Shown one piece after another: positions 1 to 13,978 of a DNA stretch of 64,000 nt; positions within the stretch are counted from its first letter, which is position 1, and each line of letters opens with the position of its first letter. The notes below the pieces were generated by a model. The model was given only the letters and a program-made list of their open reading frames with translations, searched no databases and was not told where the DNA came from. The DNA comes from Microcebus murinus (Eukaryota > Chordata > Mammalia > Primates > Cheirogaleidae): positions 96,997,001 through 97,061,000 of the forward strand of contig NC_134110.1 of NCBI RefSeq assembly GCF_040939455.1, given 5' to 3'. Made by a program: the position numbers and the translations under genes.

Positions 1-335
1 GTAGTGTGTTGTTACTAAAAGTCACCTCAGTGAGGGAAAAGATAAAGCTATAGAAAATTGCAGTTGACTGGAGTCAAACTACACTAGTTGCTTACAATTG
101 ATTGTGTGTTGTTCAACCACAAAGATAAATTAGAACATGGAATACTGCAATAGAAAAGTGGTTTAGATGTCATAGAGACAGTATGACTATTTTTATCTCT
201 CAGTTGTAAACCATAGCTTACAGTGGATGAAATGACATTGAACTGTTTTTCTCTTTGATGATTTACAGCTTGTATAGTGCATTTGTAAGAGCAGATGTCA
301 CATTTTATGTATTTGAAAGTGTCAACAGTGCTGAC

Positions 336-1026
336 TTATGTCTGAAGATTCTGTTCTTGAATCAATAGAATATAGTGATTTCCATTTCTTAAAAGTGATT
401 TCCCCAACATCATAAAAAACACATAGTGAATATTGGTCATTATAATGCTGCAGTTAAACTCTGATTTTTGGTCTTGTATTTTACATACATCAAACTGTGG
501 ATCATTATTTTGTGAAATCTGGCTTGAATAAACAAGGAAGCTTCTAGAGAGCTGACCATGTTTGCACTGAAACAAATTAAAAAATGTTTGCATTTCATCC
601 CAGACATAGCTGTCCAAAGTCTGAGATGGATTGAGCAAAGGAAAATACATCAGGGTTTTCATAATAAAAAATTATTCCCAGAAAGTCCACATATACTTTA
701 TTCATCCCATATTTCAAATTGATTTTCATTTTACCATTTAGGGTGCAGTTACTGGTAGTCCCATCTTTTAAAAAGTCAAATTTGCATTTAAATAGAAACT
801 GTTTCAATCATTTAACATCTGAAAATCGGAGCATTTTATTCGTTTCTTTTTTTTTCTGGCTTTCACTGTTGAAAAAAATCTTGTGTTGTACTTTTCCATA
901 ATTGTCATGAATTCTGAACTTCCATAAAGACTGTAGTGCCCTCTTCCTTATATCGCTCATTAAAATCCCAATGCTAATAAATCTATGGGTATAGGCCAGG
1001 CTCAGGTGAAAGTGGAGGAAGTAGGG
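336..1026 (-). other. Unrecognised minus-strand protein-like stretch, possible old pseudogene
   Basis: Reading the minus strand from about 1026 down to 595, one frame is interrupted by a single TGA near 810. A second frame overlaps it and stays open from 662 to 336 (108 codons). Allowing one stop and one frameshift near 600-660, about 230 codons are nearly open, which is unusual for AT-rich sequence. I do not recognise the residues as any family, and no clean poly-A or target-site duplication was seen. Chance remains a serious alternative, because allowing a frameshift greatly increases the number of possible hits. Confidence 0.25.
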
Positions 1027-1099
1027 TATGATAAATTGTCACAGTTGACAAGTCATGGTAACACAATATTTTATTCAATCAGATCTGAAAAAGAAAACA

Positions 1100-3250
1100 T
1101 TTCAGTGAATATAACTTTTAAATAAGTAACCAAATAGAAAAAAAAGCGTGGAAAATAATAACATATAAGTTGTTATTTTTTTAAATACTGAAATAATAGA
1201 ATAATTTTTTGTTACCCAGTAACTAACAGAATAATTATTTTAATGAAAAAGGGTATATATGTAAAAATATTTTGAAGTTTGTTCTGACTTTTGTTTATTT
1301 AAAAAGAACCAAAGCCATTTATTTTTGGAACATGATGAAACCGAAGATCAGTTTTATCAAAATGTAATGAGCTCGGAGGCTTCAAGTTAAATATATGAAA
1401 ACACAGGTTTCAATGCAAGAAATGGAATTTTCCTGTCCAGCATAAACACCTACATGTCCCTTTTCATTTATTTGAGGCACCATTTCCAACAATTTAAAAA
1501 CATCAAGAAATGGGCCTCGTTGACTGGAACTGTAGTGCATTCATTCTGCAACTAAATGGCTTCATGTTAATGACTTAATTTATTCCTGGTAAGAAAGATT
1601 ATTTTATGATATTTACCTTATTGACCATAAAAGAAAGTCATTATAATTTTCATTTATCTGTTAATATATACATATTAAATGGTTAGAAGATATTTTAAAA
1701 TGCTGGTGTTTTCATTTTTTATGGGCCTGCATTTTTAAAGAAAGTCTTTCTTTCTTTTAAATTGTGCCATTGTCAAGGTGATCATCCACAATGGAGTGAT
1801 AATTTCATTGACAAAGGGAAGGTTGCCACAGCCCAATTATTTATAGGAAGGGTTTCTCCTATGAGTATTTTATCACTGATTTTTCCTAGTCTTTTGGATT
1901 CAGTTTTTTGTTTTTGTTTTGCTAATAAGAGTGCAAATATATCATTTTGTCATCTGACTGACCTTAGTTATAGCTTCTATTTTCTTCAATATGATAAAAA
2001 GTTTGAAAAAAAGCAGACCAAAGTTAACCAAAAGAATAGTACTTTTTAGTCTTTTTATGTTTTGTTTCGTTAATGAATCCTTATCCTTAGAGATCGTTAT
2101 GTTTATCTTCAAACTCAAGACTGTCTTTAAAACTTACAAGTGTCCCTTACTAGCAACTCTGTGTGCTCATATAACTGAGTAAGGCACAAGATACCATGGC
2201 CTGGCCTCAGTTATGCTCAGGACTGTCAATCCCAGTCCCATCCAAACTGATTATTGATTGCAGTGAGTTGCTGGAATCACTTTCCCCATTATTAGATGTT
2301 TATTTGTGAGTGCAGTTTTTTAGGGTGGTATTGGGAGGTATATGGTAGGTAGAAGTAAGGGAGATTGAACCACAGATATTTAACACCACTTAAGTCAATA
2401 AAACAATGAGTATAAAATTAAAAGAGGAAAGACAACAATAGTTGTTGGGTGGCTCTTATTGCTTCTTTGATGTGTCAGCATCATAGTTAACATCTGAAAG
2501 ACTATAACCTTGATAACTGGGTCTAACCCCAGGTAAGCTAGGAAAGGCCTTTTATGCCACATTGGAGGTGAATACATTGAGGCAGATACAGAGTAATATT
2601 AGTTCTTGCAGACTCACTTCTGCCTGAGAGACAATTATAGAGATTTCTATTGCGCAGAAGCTACTATAATTACCAATTGTACTAAGCTTGCTATCATAAT
2701 TCTATTATGAGTCCATATTCTCTTTCTAGTTAGAGACTCTAGATAGATTCATGGAAGATAGATAACAAGGCAGAGACACACATGAGATAAGAAAGCACCT
2801 TTAAATTTCATAACTGAACTGCCTGGTTTGAATTTAATTTCTTGAATTATTTCAGCATTTTCCTAGTGTGCTGGATTTTTACTGTGAAAGTTATGATATG
2901 TGACAAGAGAATTTCCTTTGCTCTGTGTGTGTGTTTGTGTTGTGTGTATTTCTGATTGCTGGTGTAGTAATTCTATACAAATATCAAACATTACAGAAAT
3001 TTTCAACTCTCAGTTTCTGTGTCAGGCTGTACTAAAGAATTCAAGGAGCAAATTATTTACTAAGTAACCGTAATGCCAAACGATATGTGTCAAGTTAATT
3101 ATGCATACTAGTAGTGGAATTAAAAGATTCTCAAGCCAATCTGAGTCTGTCTAAATAAGAAAATTCTAGTATTGGGGTGATATAAAAGATGTTTATAATG
3201 AAAATTTTAGAGTCAGTTATAAATTCATCAGATGGGACAATATCTATTTA
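1100..3250. other. Unassigned AT-rich intron sequence
   Basis: I see no gene or recognisable repeat here beyond a short TG-rich run near 2923-2945. Small open frames are at chance length. Confidence 0.6.
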
Positions 3251-3786
3251 CATTTGTCCACAGCATCTCGCTCATTTTTTCCAATGAACTTTAAATAATA
3301 TTTGTCTAGCCTCTGGCACCTCCTTTATATATGCTGGGTATTCCCATAGTGTCTTCACCATAATTACTTTATTATTTCTGGAGTGTATAACCACAGACAC
3401 AATTTTCCTTTCTTATCACTTTCTCTTCAATATCATTTCTCCCTTGCTGCCAATCAATTTGATTTAGCTTTATTTTATAACCCCCTCAGCTATTATCTGT
3501 AAGAACTGAGTATACACATCCATTCTTTTCATTTCCTCTGAAGGATTTCCTGTTCTTTTACCCTGTATATAGTAGATCTCTTTAGATCAAATTCTTCTCC
3601 CTATAAAGACATGACATGCTTTTAAAGGGTATCTAGTTGTGTTTTTCTTCTTTTAAAGAAAACCATATTTCTACTAGCATTTTTACTAAATATCCAGATT
3701 CCTAATTTACGTTGGTCTTCCTGTCTTGATTTCTGTGTTTGCAGAATTTCAGACTTCTATATTATTTAAAATTTTAGATCTGAATT

Positions 3787-4430
3787 TTAAAACCCAATCC
3801 AGCCCCTCTTTTGTCCACTGTGTAATTTCCTCCATGGATAGTACAAAATGGCTTGGCTGTCTCTTCTCCCACTTATGATGTGATAGAAACTCATTCCAGT
3901 TAATAAATCTAATTTTCTCTGGAAATCCCCCAGAGTCATAGGGTGAATGTGACTTGATAGCTCCCCGTACCGCTTTCTAAAAAATAGATATCCACATGCC
4001 ACTACATCCATGGTATGTTTGCCTCCACTGATTTGCTCACACACAGACAGATAATCCTGGTGTACACACCCATAGAAGGATGTAGTCTCTGTAACCAGCA
4101 TACTACCTTCAAAGTACCCAAACCTCTGTGTGTTTAATTCATATTTCATATCAAAACATGCCTTAGGTATTTACTGATCCCAGAAATTCCATATACAACT
4201 CCCTCCAACCCCTTTTAGGGTCTATAGTATTTCCACGGTAGCCTTGACAACCCTTTCAAATTCTGTTTTTTAGTTTCCAGAAACTTTGTTGACTTTACCT
4301 CTTAGTTTCTCTTCTTTTTGCTTTTGACTTGCCATACCATGCAGGGATTTAACCTCCTTTCTCAGGCCATAGTGCTTTAGTTTCCTATCCTTTCCTCAAA
4401 TTATTTACTGATGTTCCAGAGACCAAAAAA
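3787..4430 (-). other. Unrecognised minus-strand open stretch, possible retroelement or pseudogene remnant
   Basis: A 120-codon open frame runs from 4149 to 3787 on the minus strand. Upstream of it (about 4430-4150) the same strand keeps protein-like composition, with stops and frame changes. Length and composition suggest decayed coding sequence such as an old retroelement. I could not match it to a named family, and no terminal repeats were seen. It may be chance. Confidence 0.2.
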
Positions 4431-4499
4431 TTCAGCTTTCACTGGCTTTTGGACTTCTTTCATCAGGTTCATTTTTTAATGAACTGGCCATTTATATTG

Positions 4500-7400
4500 T
4501 TTAAAACAGTTATTTTTCAATATGTCTATAATCTCAGAAGCAAAAGTGTTTTGTTCTTCTTTTATGTTAGTCTGGTTACCAATGAGAAGTGCAAAAAACA
4601 CTATATAACAATTTGAATTTAGCTTCTTTTCGGTTATTGGGAAAATAAATATTCAGCTGCTCTTGAAAACTCATGTCACCAAAACAAATGTTTTTTTTAA
4701 AGCAAACATTTTGATTATAAATGTGATGCCAAAGAAAACATTTGGTAGCTCTAGAAAGCAACAGATTGAACTGAATTAATAAAATGAGTAACTGGTAATT
4801 TTGGAGTTTGTTCTGTTGGAAAAATTCAGAAGGTTTAGGAAACTCACTTAATATTTTACACTCACATTATACCTATCTTATTGTTTATGATTAGGTTCTG
4901 CCTTTGGACTTTCATATTGAAATAGGAAGACTATTTGGATCAATTATTCAGTTAACAAAACCTTTGCAGGCAGAATTTTTATCATATGTTCCTAATTGCT
5001 GCTAGGGAACCAGATACACCTTTTAGGCTGCTACTGGGTAATAACTAAAATGTTTTTCAAATCTTACCATATATTTTTATTGAGCCAAGGCTAATCCTTT
5101 TTCTTAAATTAAATGTTTTACACAGATTTACCATTTATCTGATATTAACATGGCAAAAATATTACATCTGATATGGTAATCTGAGCCTTTATGTAATTAT
5201 CAGTGGCCTGAGTAAAAGCAGTGTGCAGATTTATAATCTTACTATAAATAATATGTATACTTTAAATGTATTCTTTATGCAGGGTCAAAATAAGAAGTTA
5301 CTAGTAAGATATTAGTTTGATTATCTCTGATGCTCTGACTCTGAACCTTTATTTCTAAGATATGCTACATGCCCAGCAAGATTTAGGCACACAGTGATCT
5401 GCAAGCATGATACGTTAGTGGGACAGAGGAATAACTAACTTATTGACCTTGACATCCATAGGCGGCTAGCAGGCAGATGAATATAGTCATTCCAGTCGGA
5501 CAGGGTGGAAATCTGTGACTCTGAAGTCTTGGGGTCTAGTAAAAGGCTTCAGAAGTCAAAGACTCATCAAAGTTTTAGGGCCACAGACCCAAAAGGTGCA
5601 GTCCACAGGTACAAGTGCACTTAAATTGGGGCCAAGGTTGTTCTACTGAACTGTTGGCTTAATCCACTGGTCTCCAGCCTGGCTTGCCTCTGCTCTTCAA
5701 GCTCACATCCCGACACCAGCCTTCACAGCACCCTCCACTTGTTCCGGTTGTCGTCAGATCTGCTTGTGAATGCCCACCGTCATGGACTCCTACAGCTTTC
5801 AGATTTCTACCTCTGCATATTTGGAGGAAAAGGCGATATTGCCTTTAGGTGTGTTTTGCATTGGAGATAGTCTCACCTTGGTTTTTTTGTAAGGCCTCTT
5901 TCAGAGTGTGCTGCCAGAGAGGTTAGTCAGTCTGGTTCTAGTTTGAAAATGTGAGTTTCATATAGTTGTGCATTTCTGAGAATACTTAGGTAGGAAATCA
6001 ACCACTACAACTATGTGAGTCTGAAAGAAAGCTCTGAAGACAAGTTTCCATAGAGGAGGCTGAAGTGGGGGCCGCGGTGGCAGTCACTGCGTAAGTGGCT
6101 ACACCTCCAGCCAATTCCAGACACCCCATGATCTCGTCAGTGGAAACTGAAGGATCATGGTCCTTTCAAAGGAAATTGGTATGACTACTTCATTGTTGTT
6201 TTGATTAAAGGAGGAATGGTTTTCTAGTGGGGATAAATGTGGCTTTAATTTGCCTATAAATATTTTTCATTTCATATTTTTCTCTAAGTAGGGCTCGCTG
6301 ATATAATTTAGTGCAAAAAAGTAACAAAACTATAAAAAAGGGTACAGGAAAGGTACTACTTCATTAAAGGACACAAAGAAATGGGATAAAGTGATAGGAA
6401 CAGGAAATTGACCTAATTTATTTTTTCATTCATTATTAAATTACCTGATGACTTATTTGCTTGCTTCTTTATAACCTGCCTTTTTTCAGAAAGGACTTAA
6501 AAGATAGGCAAATGGTTATAATCTAATCTATGCACGGGATTGGAACCTTGGTGATTCTGAGATAGGGGCTTGATGCTTCTTTGAAATGTGACTCTGAGAG
6601 GGAAGACCCTTAAAATTGGACTTAGAAATTGTGTATAGACCCAGCCTGACCTGGCCCAGTTGTTCCACTATCTCGATCTCTACTTAGCTTCCTGGTGTGG
6701 GGAGAGCACTGGGAGGCTAATTTGTTGTCAAGACTAATTAAACAATATATGTATAGAAAATTTGAACCCTGAAATACGTGTTACACATGCAAAGCATTTC
6801 AAGGAAGAGTGTACTTCTTCACATTCTCCGGGACTAAGAGGAAAGTGGAAATATGCTTGTCAGAAAGAGTAAAACTGCTATAAAAATTACAATGTTCAAA
6901 CTGGACGAGGAATAGATTTCCATATTTATTGAGTAAGGGGAGAGCAAGCCCAGTAACAGAGGGAATACCAACTAGATGAAACGTGGCACCTGGGACAAGT
7001 AAATTAAAATGATTCCCAGCCCCAGGAAAAACTCACTAAAAACAACTGCTTTTTACTCTATCTCATTACTGAGTGAGTCAGCTCGGTTTTGAAATGGCAC
7101 AAAGTAATCGAAATGATATTTTACCTGTTGGTAAGGATTCATTCAAGCAAGTACATCAGTCACTGAGGTACAAAGTTCTAAGGTATATTTTTCATGATTG
7201 AAAAGATGCCCACCATAGGAAGGGATGGGACTGATTTCTCTCCTCCAATTCACCATATTTTTACAACATAAAATGAACACATTTATTTTTCCATTTCAGA
7301 GGTAATCACTTTTGTATGTATTTCTAGCTTTATTGTTCAAATCATGCATTTTCAGGCATCTGTGTTATCCAGAGGGGTGGGGAGATCTTGATAAACTGTA

Positions 7401-8540
7401 CTGGTGTGCTCTATGCATTAGCTCAATTTGATATAAATAATAAGTAACAGTCCTGGTGACATTAAAATGAAATAAGATGATTGTCGTTTTGCAATCTTGA
7501 TTTTGCTTTTTAAGGCATTGCAGTTCATTGAGTGTTTGCAGTTTGCTCTCTTAAGAATAAAATCAGAAGAAGTTTGGGATTCATAAGCAGAAAACTCATT
7601 TTTGCCTTTGGGAAACTGAAACAGGAGATTTTGTCTTTGGGAAATAAATCCCTAGCCTCTATACTATGAAGGAGCTACTTGTTGGTATTTAGCTTATGAA
7701 AAACAACAACAACAAAAAATCACATTAGGGGCTAAATTGGGATTTGTGATAAATGCTGTACTCTTAGGCCTTTATCTCCATTATCATAGCTGTTATTCCT
7801 CAAGGTTTAAATAAAGTTAGTGGCAGAGGATGTTGGTGGTGGTGATATTGGTGAAGAAAGATTAAAAAATTTAACTAAGCTTTGTTTATTAAGTATATAG
7901 AAATAAAGACATGTTTACAGCCATTGAGGATCTCATAGTCATCTAAGACAGACCATTGTGTAAATATTTGTTAGCCCTTACTGCACTATATACAATAAAG
8001 TAAGGATATATGATGCGTGGAGGGGACAGTGATTTGAAAAGGGTAGAACATGAGAAAGAAGTTGACTGAAATGACCTGAAAGTACTAGGGAGCCATCAGC
8101 TCTTCCAGCTTTAGGGCAGGAGGTCACAGCCCAGCCCTGACAGGCTTCCTAACGCCACCTCTAGAGTGCTTAGTCCCCTGCACGGGAATGGGCGTCAGAG
8201 GAGGAGGGGAGGGAAGCTAACAGCTCTCTCTGCAGCAACTGAATTTCAGGCTCTCTCAATATTTCAGAATCTCTGAAATTCAGAAATATTATATTAATAG
8301 AAGCTCTGTTTGATCTGCTTGACTTAATATATATTTAAAATGTTCTGGCCTTACTTTACACATACACTTATGTTTGTGATGCAGTTCTACCATAGATTAA
8401 TGCCATTGGGTATACTTAGGGGTTAGCAGTAGGGGATTGCTAGCCACACAGGACAGAAACTCAGCATTCCAGACATAGGACCTTTCTACCACGGGGCCAT
8501 GGAGTTCCCAACGGGTCTGAAGAGACTGCATCCTTTCTTT
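4500..8540. other. Unassigned intron sequence
   Basis: I see no gene and no confident repeat. The 5,600-6,130 part is more GC-balanced, with a few CpGs (for example near 6070), but shows no recognised element. A small hairpin at 8239-8290 is listed separately. Confidence 0.55.
8239..8290. repeat. Overlapping inverted repeats (hairpin potential)
   Basis: CTGAATTTCAG at 8239-8249 has its exact reverse complement at 8273-8283. An overlapping pair, 8258-8270 and 8278-8290, matches at 12 of 13 positions around a 7-base loop. The two pairs form mutually exclusive hairpins. Confidence 0.7.
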
Positions 8541-8547
8541 AAAATAC

Positions 8548-8569
8548 ACACACATACACACACACACGA
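8548..8569. repeat. (CA)n microsatellite
   Basis: This is a short, imperfect run of about ten CA dinucleotides, broken by one TA ('acacacacatacacacacac'). Confidence 0.85.
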
Positions 8570-8599
8570 ACATATGCACTTGGTATTTTGAAAGCTACT

Positions 8600-10880
8600 G
8601 TCTAAATATAGATATGTGACTATACTGATTTTTTTCCCTTAGTAGAAATGTGTGTGTGTTATTATATTCATTTGCTCATTATGTAAATTCAAATGGATTC
8701 ATCTGCATTTTCCTCTTCACAACACTTAGTGATATTTCTCTGAGTCCATCTCCTCTTTAGCGTTGTCATACTGTTCCATTAAGCCTCTTGGGGAAATGCT
8801 GACATTTCTAGATTAAGTCTATACATTACTGAAAAGTGGTCATTTCATGAGTCTTCATGAAAAGACTGACTGACAAAGACAGAGGCTACTCCCAGTCACC
8901 CACTGTAGCACTTTCTGGCTCTTCTAGACTTGGCTTAGTCTCTGGAAGGTCCTAGTAAATACAGGTAAGAATATGCTGCGGATCTAAGCTATGATAGGCT
9001 GTGTTCTATTTTTGAAAACTTTTTCCATAGGTAGAACAATTCACAATGGCTATACTTAGACCGCACTTTATGCTACCATGGCAACTGGGAGCCCAGCCAC
9101 CCAGAATGCGCATCTCTGCATTCTGTGCAAAGTGTGGTAAGATGCTGTTTCCCCTTAGGTCAGCATAGAAGACGCTGGAATTGCCAGACATACTACCACT
9201 AATAAACTGATGATGCCAGCTGTATCGAAAGACAAAACTAACGACTCAAGAGTAAAGGTTTGTGATTCTAGACTTAAAGGAATATGCAGGTTATCCTTCC
9301 CTTCCTGCCTGTTACCCCTTTCAGAATCTGGAAAGTTGGATGTCACAACTGACGGTTATTGGTCCCAGAGCCCTGTCTTCGTTCTACTTCTGGGTATTTT
9401 CAGTATTTTCATTCCTCTCAGAGGAAACTCTGGTCCCACCTTGTCATAAGTGCTTTCATTATTTTTTCGTGGAGAGCTCTGTGGTTCCTGCGCTTTGTAG
9501 ATGGGAAAGACATTTTCCTAGTCTGGGCTTTGAAATAGCTTGTGTTTACTCGACAGGTTCTTCTTTCTGCCATTCATGGTGCAAATTTACATCAGCTTTG
9601 TTAATATCTGTCCAAGTCAGTGAGCCTCTTGAAGGGGGGTTAGCCATAAATATTGCTTGAACACACACCCTCATCTCACCCAAATGAAATACAACCCCAG
9701 TTAAAGCAGTATATTTGCTATGAAGGTGTAGCTTCAAGACTACAACTCTGGAGCTCTCTTATAATTCTGGAGTCCTGCTGGATAGGTAGTCCTTGACTAT
9801 TCTGTCAATCTCTAGACCAGGACAGGTAACATTCCAGCTCAGGTTCCAGTCTGTTGGCTTAGTTCCTGCTGTCTGTCTTGGTGCACTCCACTTTTCAGGC
9901 CATCTATAGGACAAAGATGCCAAGCCTTCCTTGAGCTCTCTGGCTCACTGAGCCTCTTGTGGACAAGGATTCCACGTTTTCTCACTCTTCATTCTTCCCT
10001 GACCTTTTTCTTTACTTGGGTGTCCAGGGAGACCCCATCCTGACCTCTGTTTCTGGAGTTTTACAAAATGAAAATATCCTCAATAGGCAACAGCAAATAA
10101 AGTTAACAAATAGTCACTGAGAAAAGTCACTTCTTTTTAATAGGTCACACATTTTTAATAGGTTTCTATCTTCAAATTTTAATTGGTAACTAAAGAAGAG
10201 AATGGAGGTGGAAAATGTTTCAGTGAAAAGAATTTTATTTAGTTGACTTTAATGTTGATCAGTGCTTAATTCTAAACATGCAATTTTTGCTTAGCAAAAA
10301 GCTCTTTGTAACTTTAAGTATGATTGATTGGGATGTGGTGCATTTTCTTTCATGGGAGGAGGTGACCACTATTTTCTATGGAAGGTTAATGCCAGCAATC
10401 CTTAAAGTAAGTTCAGAAGTTTACAAAAGAGTGTACTTCACCGTGAGTCCATCCCAGAGAAAGGAGTTTGCTGCTCAAGGCAAAAAATAATGCCAGGGAT
10501 CTAAAATGTGCGTGCAATTTTAAAAGAAAAATTCATTCAGAAATATCTGGGTAGGAATATTTTGTGTACTGCAGAAGCAGACATTCTGTGCCAATCAATA
10601 TAAGGAAGAAAAAAACATCTGTGAAATATTATGATGCTTGAATTTTTGAAAACACAGCTGTACTTCTACCTGTAGCGACCATTAGTGTGCATTGACTGAC
10701 CAAGACATTAAGGGGAAAGGCATGTGGCTGCCTCCCGGCTGTCAGTCAACCTCTAAGTAACTCAGCCATTGGAATTCTTGCAGACGTATGCCTGGGTGTT
10801 TTAAGATCTTTCTCAGTTGCAGCCTCTCCTTGCCCCACTTGTCTTGCTTTCATTTCGTTTCAGAAAACAACTATTTTTAC
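8600..10880. other. Unassigned intron sequence with a chance-level open frame
   Basis: A + strand open frame of about 130 codons (9262-9660) overlaps others on both strands and matches nothing I know. No repeat family was confidently recognised, although parts of 9000-10060 could be ancient interspersed repeat. Confidence 0.5.
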
Positions 10881-10989
10881 ATAAACTACAAAGTCACAGC
10901 CAGCAGCATGTGCAGCACAGACAGATAGCCTGAGGTTGCCCAGGGACTTTTCATTTTATCTTTGCTGCAGACCCAGCACAGCCTGCCAG

Positions 10990-11220
10990 GTCCAACTAGT
11001 GTAACGAGGGCTCCGGCGTCTCTACCGTCAGCCGAATGCAGGATCCCCACACCGATGGATGCGCGGGCTCCCGACAGCGGGAGGTGCTGTAAATCATGCC
11101 TTTCCCATTGATCACAAGGAGCGTTAACCCTCCTCACGCCCCCACATACACTGTCTCCACGAGAGTCTGTTTGTAACATCAACATGTTGCTGGGGCTTTG
11201 GGAAGATGAATTCGTTGCTC
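10990..11220. promoter_or_regulatory. CpG-dense pocket in intron 1
   Basis: I count about 14 CpG dinucleotides between 10,990 and 11,220, in a window that is otherwise strongly CpG-poor. It is not an Alu or any repeat I recognise, and Alus are the usual source of intronic CpGs. It could be an enhancer, a minor alternative promoter or an unrecognised repeat. A minus-strand open frame of 124 codons crosses it, but no protein family is apparent. Confidence 0.35.
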
Positions 11221-11894
11221 CAGAGAAAACCCCTTCCCCAAATAAAGGAACGTGGAACAAGCCTGAGCATCATCTAGCATGTGTCTTTGACACAGTTTTT
11301 AAAGTCACAAATCTCATTTATGTTTCCTATTACCAGGGCAGAGCGCTGCTTTGAAATACATTGATTTCAGTCCAAGCCCTCCTGAACATTTTTAAAAAGC
11401 CAACTGGAGAAGATACAGTTTTTAAAGGAGAAATAGGCTTTTTAAACCAGGCTATTGCCATTCAGGAAAAGTTCTGAGGACCGAAGTGATCCGGGTGATG
11501 GTTCTGGGTAACTGTCCCCCCGGAGGTTGCGATGGTTTTCCCTTTCAATTAATATGCTGTACATTTGGGGTCTCTACTGGCACTGTTGAGCTTTCTTAAG
11601 TAATACTGTCACTTGGGACTGTCACTTGGGAAACCCAGACTCATGCTTGAGGAAGAAAGTGAGTCACTGTCTTTTGTAGCTTGAAGACCAATGCTTAATT
11701 TTCTTGTTAATTGTGTCCTAAGAGAGCAATTTCCTTCAGATTCACTAAATAGGATAATTTGGATTGCACAATTATGAACCATTTTTATCCCCACCACAAT
11801 CTGTGTTTGCCAGCATGTTTCCCTGGTCGCGCTTCCCCACCGGGGGCTGGGGCCACAGGGTGGTGGCGGTGCCGTCCGCTCTGGGAACCACCTC

Positions 11895-12045
11895 CTGAGT
11901 TTGAACCTAGTGGCACACTTCATTTCTGCCTCCGTGCTCTTCACCTGTAAAATCCCACATCATTCTTCTGGGGCTTACTGGGATTAATTCAGGTAAAGCA
12001 CTTAGAAAAGTGCCCAATTTTATAAATGCTCAATAAATATCAGAT
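11895..12045 (+). repeat. MIR SINE, 3' portion
   Basis: Typical MIR wording survives, especially the tail 'ggattaattcaggtaaagc', then an 'acttagaaaagtgcc' block and 'tgctcaataaatat'. The 5' half is poorly preserved. Confidence 0.7.
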
Positions 12046-12669
12046 TAAAAGTAAAATGAAAGCCTGTGCACAAAGTAACTGTATTTGAGGAGCTTTGGGG
12101 AAAATAAGGTCCCTTTTGCTCTAAAGGAACTTGCTAAGGGACACATTGAGCTTAACTGTGGTCCACACTGAGCAGGGAGGAGCAGAAGATGGGAGGATTC
12201 CCCCATGGCCCAGGGAAGGGATTGCCCGCCTTGCTCTGCTCAGTCCAGACCAAGCTGCTGGACAGCAGAGATGTGTTTACAAGGAAGCTGTGAAATGGCA
12301 GAGCTGTAAGATTGGCGGCAAGTGCATGCACGCCTGCATTGTGTGGAGCTTGCTGCGTCCCAGCCCTCTCCTTCCTTTGCTGCCCCACTTTACTTCTGCA
12401 CTGTGGACTCATGGCAGTGACGATGGATATTGATAGTGACTTCCACATCCTTCAAATATGGTTTATAGTAGAGGAAATCTTGGCAGGAAAAGACAAGAAT
12501 GCTTTCTCCTCTGTTAAGTTTCTTTCAATTGTGAGTAACAGAAACCAACTCTGGCTAGCTTAAGCAAAATAGCAGATTTGGTAGAAGGATCCTGGAGTAC
12601 TTCATAGGATCTGAGAACTGAAAAATCAAGTCACAAGGGACAGCTGAACCTGGAAGCCACCACAGGCTG

Positions 12670-12880
12670 GTTAGAAGCATCGATTCCAGGTCTAAGCCCT
12701 GTGTGAGTTCATATCCCAGCTCTTTATCTGGCTAGCTGTGTGATCATAGGCCAGTTCTTTATCTGCTCCGTGCCTCAATTTCCCCATCTGAAAAGTGATG
12801 ATAACAATACTCACCTCATTGTGTGACTATGTGAATTAAAAGAGGCAGTATTTGAAATGACTTGGGACAATGGGACACAG
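12670..12880 (+). repeat. MIR SINE
   Basis: The order of blocks follows MIR: 'tcatatcccagctcttta', 'gctagctgtgtgatc', 'ctccgtgcctcaatttcccc', 'atctgaaaagtgatgataac', then a tail with 'gtgaattaaaagaggcag'. Confidence 0.85.
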
Positions 12881-13681
12881 TAAACTTTGCATGATGGCCG
12901 CTTAAGTTTAAGAGCATGGGCACTCTGCCACCCTCCCAGTGGAGCACACCATTGCTGGGATTCAGCTCTGAGGACGTTGTGTGTCTGGAGTGAATCCGAT
13001 TGGTCCTGCCTGTATCCAGCCTCAATTCTGGATCAAGCTGATGTGGTTGTCATGAGGTGTGCAAAGGCCTCCTGCAGGCCAGTCGGTGTCCAGAGTGGGG
13101 GCTTTGGTTTTGAGCCTGGGGGTCATAATGTGCTGTCATTCTTCTGAGTTCAAAAGGAAGAACGTTCATAGGACATTTCATTTGAAAATAGTTTATATTA
13201 ATAACTAACACATTGTCAAATACAACTCATGGGAATGCACTTAAGTTTTTTTTTTATAGAAATACCGTCTCCTAGAACTCTAATATTTGAAGAGCTTAAT
13301 GAGATGCAAGAGAAATAGCCTAAGTTCTTTTGTTAACACGAAGAGAAAACAATTACTCAGGCAGACATTTAGCCCATAGTTAATGGTTACAGAGCAAGGC
13401 GAAGTGTGTAATACTGCTAAGAAAAACATGCAGCGGACACTGGGCAGGTCATTGCATGGAGGGCTGCTTCCTTCTCTCCATCCTCTGCCTCTTAGCGCCC
13501 AGTCTTTCTTTGAGAGGCACAGGTTCGTGGTGAGAAGGGCACTTTATAATACCATTATAATAGCACTGAACATAGCTAAAAGAGTGCACATTTTCTAAAG
13601 TTTTGCAGTAGTGAGTGGATCCCTGCTAGTTTCTTGGAGGAGAAAAGTTTAATTATTTCTGTGGTACATACAAAGAATCTA

Positions 13682-13978
<297 letters not shown>

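Noticed and set aside
9262..9660. Plus-strand open frame of 132 codons
   Set aside because: It overlaps other open frames on both strands, has no recognisable domain, and lies inside the TOX intron.
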